In this document: one piece after another, positions 62,421-64,000 of the stretch
Numbering within the stretch: the first letter of the stretch is position 1
How the letters are laid out: each line of letters starts with the position of its first letter
The notes under the pieces: generated by a model
Database searches by the model: none
What the model was told of the DNA's origin: nothing
The model's input: only the letters and a program-made list of their open reading frames with translations
Translations under genes and position numbers: made by a program
DNA from: Pseudarthrobacter sp. NS4
Lineage (GTDB): Bacteria > Actinomycetota > Actinomycetes > Actinomycetales > Micrococcaceae
Direction: 5' to 3'
Assembly (NCBI RefSeq): GCF_024758005.1
Contig: NZ_CP103288.1
Location: 992,001-1,056,000, forward strand
Length of the DNA: 64,000 nucleotides

Positions 62421-63859
62421 GTGGCCCTGCTCCTGCTGCCACCACCGTCAAGGCTCCGGCCAACCATAAGAAGGCGCTCCGTACGGTCACCATCATCTCC
62501 ACGTTCGGCGGCCTGCTCTTCGGCTACGACACCGGCGTGATCAACGGCGCCCTGCCGTACATGCAGGAGGACCTGGGGCTCACGCCGCTGACCGAGGGCC
62601 TGGTCACCTCATCCCTGCTGTTCGGTGCAGCCTTTGGTGCCCTGTTCGGAGGCCGGCTGGCTGACCGCAACGGCCGGCGCAAGATGATCATGGTCCTGGC
62701 GGTCGTCTTCCTGCTGGGAACGCTCGCCTGCACCTTCGCGCCGAACACGGAGGTGATGATCGCCGCCAGGTTCGTACTGGGCCTTGCCGTGGGCGGCGCG
62801 TCCGTGACCGTTCCCGTTTACCTCGCGGAGGTGTCTCCCAGTGCGCGCCGCGGCAGGATCGTCACGCAGAACGAGCTGATGATCGTCACCGGCCAGCTGC
62901 TGGCCTTCATCTTCAACGCCTACCTCGGGAACACCTTCGGGGAAGCCGGCGGCATCTGGCGGTGGATGCTGGTCATTGCAACGCTCCCCGCGATCGTGCT
63001 GTGGATCGGTATGAATTTCATGCCGGAAAGCCCGCGCTGGCTGGCTTCGATGGGCAGCTTCGGCGAAACGCTCAGCGTGCTGCAGCGCATCCGGTCCCAG
63101 GCCGATGCGCGGACAGAGTTCGAAGAGGTCAAAGCGATGGCCGTGGAGGACTACAAGTCCAAGATGGGCTCGTGGAAGGACCTGAGCATTCCGTGGCTGC
63201 GCCGGATCTTTGTGGTGGGCCTGGGCCTGGCCGTAATCCAGCAGATCACCGGTGTGAACTCCATCATGTACTACGGCACCCAGATCCTCTCGCAGTCCGG
63301 TTTCGGCCGGGAAGCAGCCCTGACGGCCAACATTGCCAACGGCGTGATCTCGGTGCTCGCCACCTTCGTGGGCATCTGGCTGCTGGGCAAGGTGGGCCGC
63401 CGGCGGATGCTGATCACCGGACAGGTGGGAACGACGTCGGCCCTGCTGCTGATTGGCCTGTTCTCGCTGATCCTGCCGGAAGGCCCTTCCCGCGGTTTCG
63501 TCATCCTGTCCCTCACGGTCACCTTCCTGGCCTTCCAGCAGGGAGCCATCTCGCCTGTGACATGGCTGATGCTTTCCGAGATCTTTCCCCTGAAGATGCG
63601 CGGCCTGGGCATGGGGGCTTCCGTCTTCGTGCTGTGGATCGTGAACTTCCTGGTTGGCTTCGGCTTCCCGCAGCTCCTGGCCGCCATCGGGCTGTCCAAC
63701 ACGTTCTTCGTATTTGCCGTGTTGGGGGTGGGCGCCATCGCCTTCGCCGCCAAGTATGTTCCGGAAACCAGGGGCAAGAGCCTGGAGGACCTGGAGCACT
63801 ACTTCAAGAATGTGGCGGGAGCGAAACCGGAAGCCGTCGCAAGCGGAGCTAACCATTAG
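62417..63859 (+). CDS. iolT: myo-inositol/sugar MFS transporter
   Basis: 480-residue major facilitator of the sugar-porter family with 12 helices. Signature motifs: GGLLFGYDTGVINGALPY, RLADRNGRRK between helices 2 and 3, PESPRWL and GVNSIMYYGTQIL, PVTWLMLSEIFPLKMRG and PETRGKSLEDLE. It imports myo-inositol with protons. ATGA overlap with iolH couples it to the catabolic operon. A terminator follows. Confidence 0.93.
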   Translation: MSGPAPAATTVKAPANHKKALRTVTIISTFGGLLFGYDTGVINGALPYMQEDLGLTPLTEGLVTSSLLFGAAFGALFGGRLADRNGRRKMIMVLAVVFLLGTLACTFAPNTEVMIAARFVLGLAVGGASVTVPVYLAEVSPSARRGRIVTQNELMIVTGQLLAFIFNAYLGNTFGEAGGIWRWMLVIATLPAIVLWIGMNFMPESPRWLASMGSFGETLSVLQRIRSQADARTEFEEVKAMAVEDYKSKMGSWKDLSIPWLRRIFVVGLGLAVIQQITGVNSIMYYGTQILSQSGFGREAALTANIANGVISVLATFVGIWLLGKVGRRRMLITGQVGTTSALLLIGLFSLILPEGPSRGFVILSLTVTFLAFQQGAISPVTWLMLSEIFPLKMRGLGMGASVFVLWIVNFLVGFGFPQLLAAIGLSNTFFVFAVLGVGAIAFAAKYVPETRGKSLEDLEHYFKNVAGAKPEAVASGANH

Positions 63860-63885
63860 CCCAAGTTAAGTCTCGAAACCCGCTG

Positions 63886-63923
63886 GGGGCACCGTCGTCG
63901 AATCCGATAACGGTGCCCCTTTT
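63886..63923 (+). terminator. terminator of the inositol operon
   Basis: GGGGCACCGT (63886-63895) pairs with ACGGTGCCCC (63910-63919), 14-base loop, then TTTTG. The remaining 63924-64000 shows no gene that I can identify. Confidence 0.85.
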
Positions 63924-64000
63924 GACTGTTTTCCGGACAGGGTCAGTAGCCGTGTGCCGTGGAGTTCGCGGGATTTCACAGGCATCTGCGCGTAACTTAC

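Overview
The window is high-GC actinobacterial DNA, most likely a Micrococcaceae genome of the Arthrobacter/Pseudarthrobacter type. This rests on the gene families and their order: XPB helicase, helicase-associated protein, cold-shock protein, DUF3027 and SerC together; c-di-AMP riboswitches before cell-wall hydrolases; a lone CIRCE-controlled groEL; a DtxR/IdeR regulator; and a Corynebacterium-like myo-inositol cluster. GTG and TTG starts are common. I see no insertion sequence, prophage or CRISPR array. The assignment comes from reading the sequence, not from a database search.

Layout. 1-5.6 kb: the 3' end of serine dehydratase, a TspO protein, two FemAB-type peptidoglycan-bridge ligases and a ThrE-type Thr/Ser exporter. 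5.6-10 kb: a siderophore-interacting flavoprotein with an iron box on its start, uracil-DNA glycosylase, DUF3263 and LytR_C proteins, a cold-shock protein and an orphan solute-binding lipoprotein. 10-15 kb: groEL with two CIRCE elements, an orphan sugar-binding Tat lipoprotein with LacI-type operators, an RNase H/NTF2-like fusion and a solitary WXG100 protein. 15-25 kb: a two-component system, DUF427, XPB helicase with its partner, a long cold-shock protein, DUF3027 and serC. 25-29 kb: IdeR, then a cell-wall block of an M23 peptidase and two NlpC/P60-like proteins, the first two each behind a c-di-AMP riboswitch. 29-33 kb: an HNH protein, then a molybdenum-cofactor/formate-dehydrogenase accessory operon (mobA-like, DUF6457, moeA, fdhD). 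33-42 kb: GH38 alpha-mannosidase, a two-gene HTH plus membrane-protein module, an ABC-F ATPase behind a likely attenuator, and an ABC exporter. 42-50 kb: Nudix, DUF6314, tRNA-Arg(CCT), membrane proteins, an inositol-phosphatase-family enzyme, PcrA/UvrD, a glycosyltransferase and a lipoprotein. 50-53.4 kb: sucCD, two very long perfect hairpins and an ArsR/SRPBCC pair. 53.4-63.9 kb: a tautomerase and a complete-looking inositol catabolic operon (iolC, aldolase-like, iolD, iolA, iolE, iolG, iolH, iolT) closed by a terminator.

How genes work together. IdeR and its probable target, the siderophore-interacting protein, are in the same window. Cell-wall hydrolases are tied to c-di-AMP. The inositol operon runs from uptake to acetyl-CoA precursors but has no recognisable iolB. 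A tautomerase just upstream carries the same 17-bp operator-like sequence as the operon, so it may belong to the same regulon and perhaps fills that gap. That is the most testable new idea here. The ABC-F attenuator, the HTH/membrane module, the palindrome inside a riboswitch promoter and the tandem perfect hairpins are the other signals that ordinary annotation would miss.
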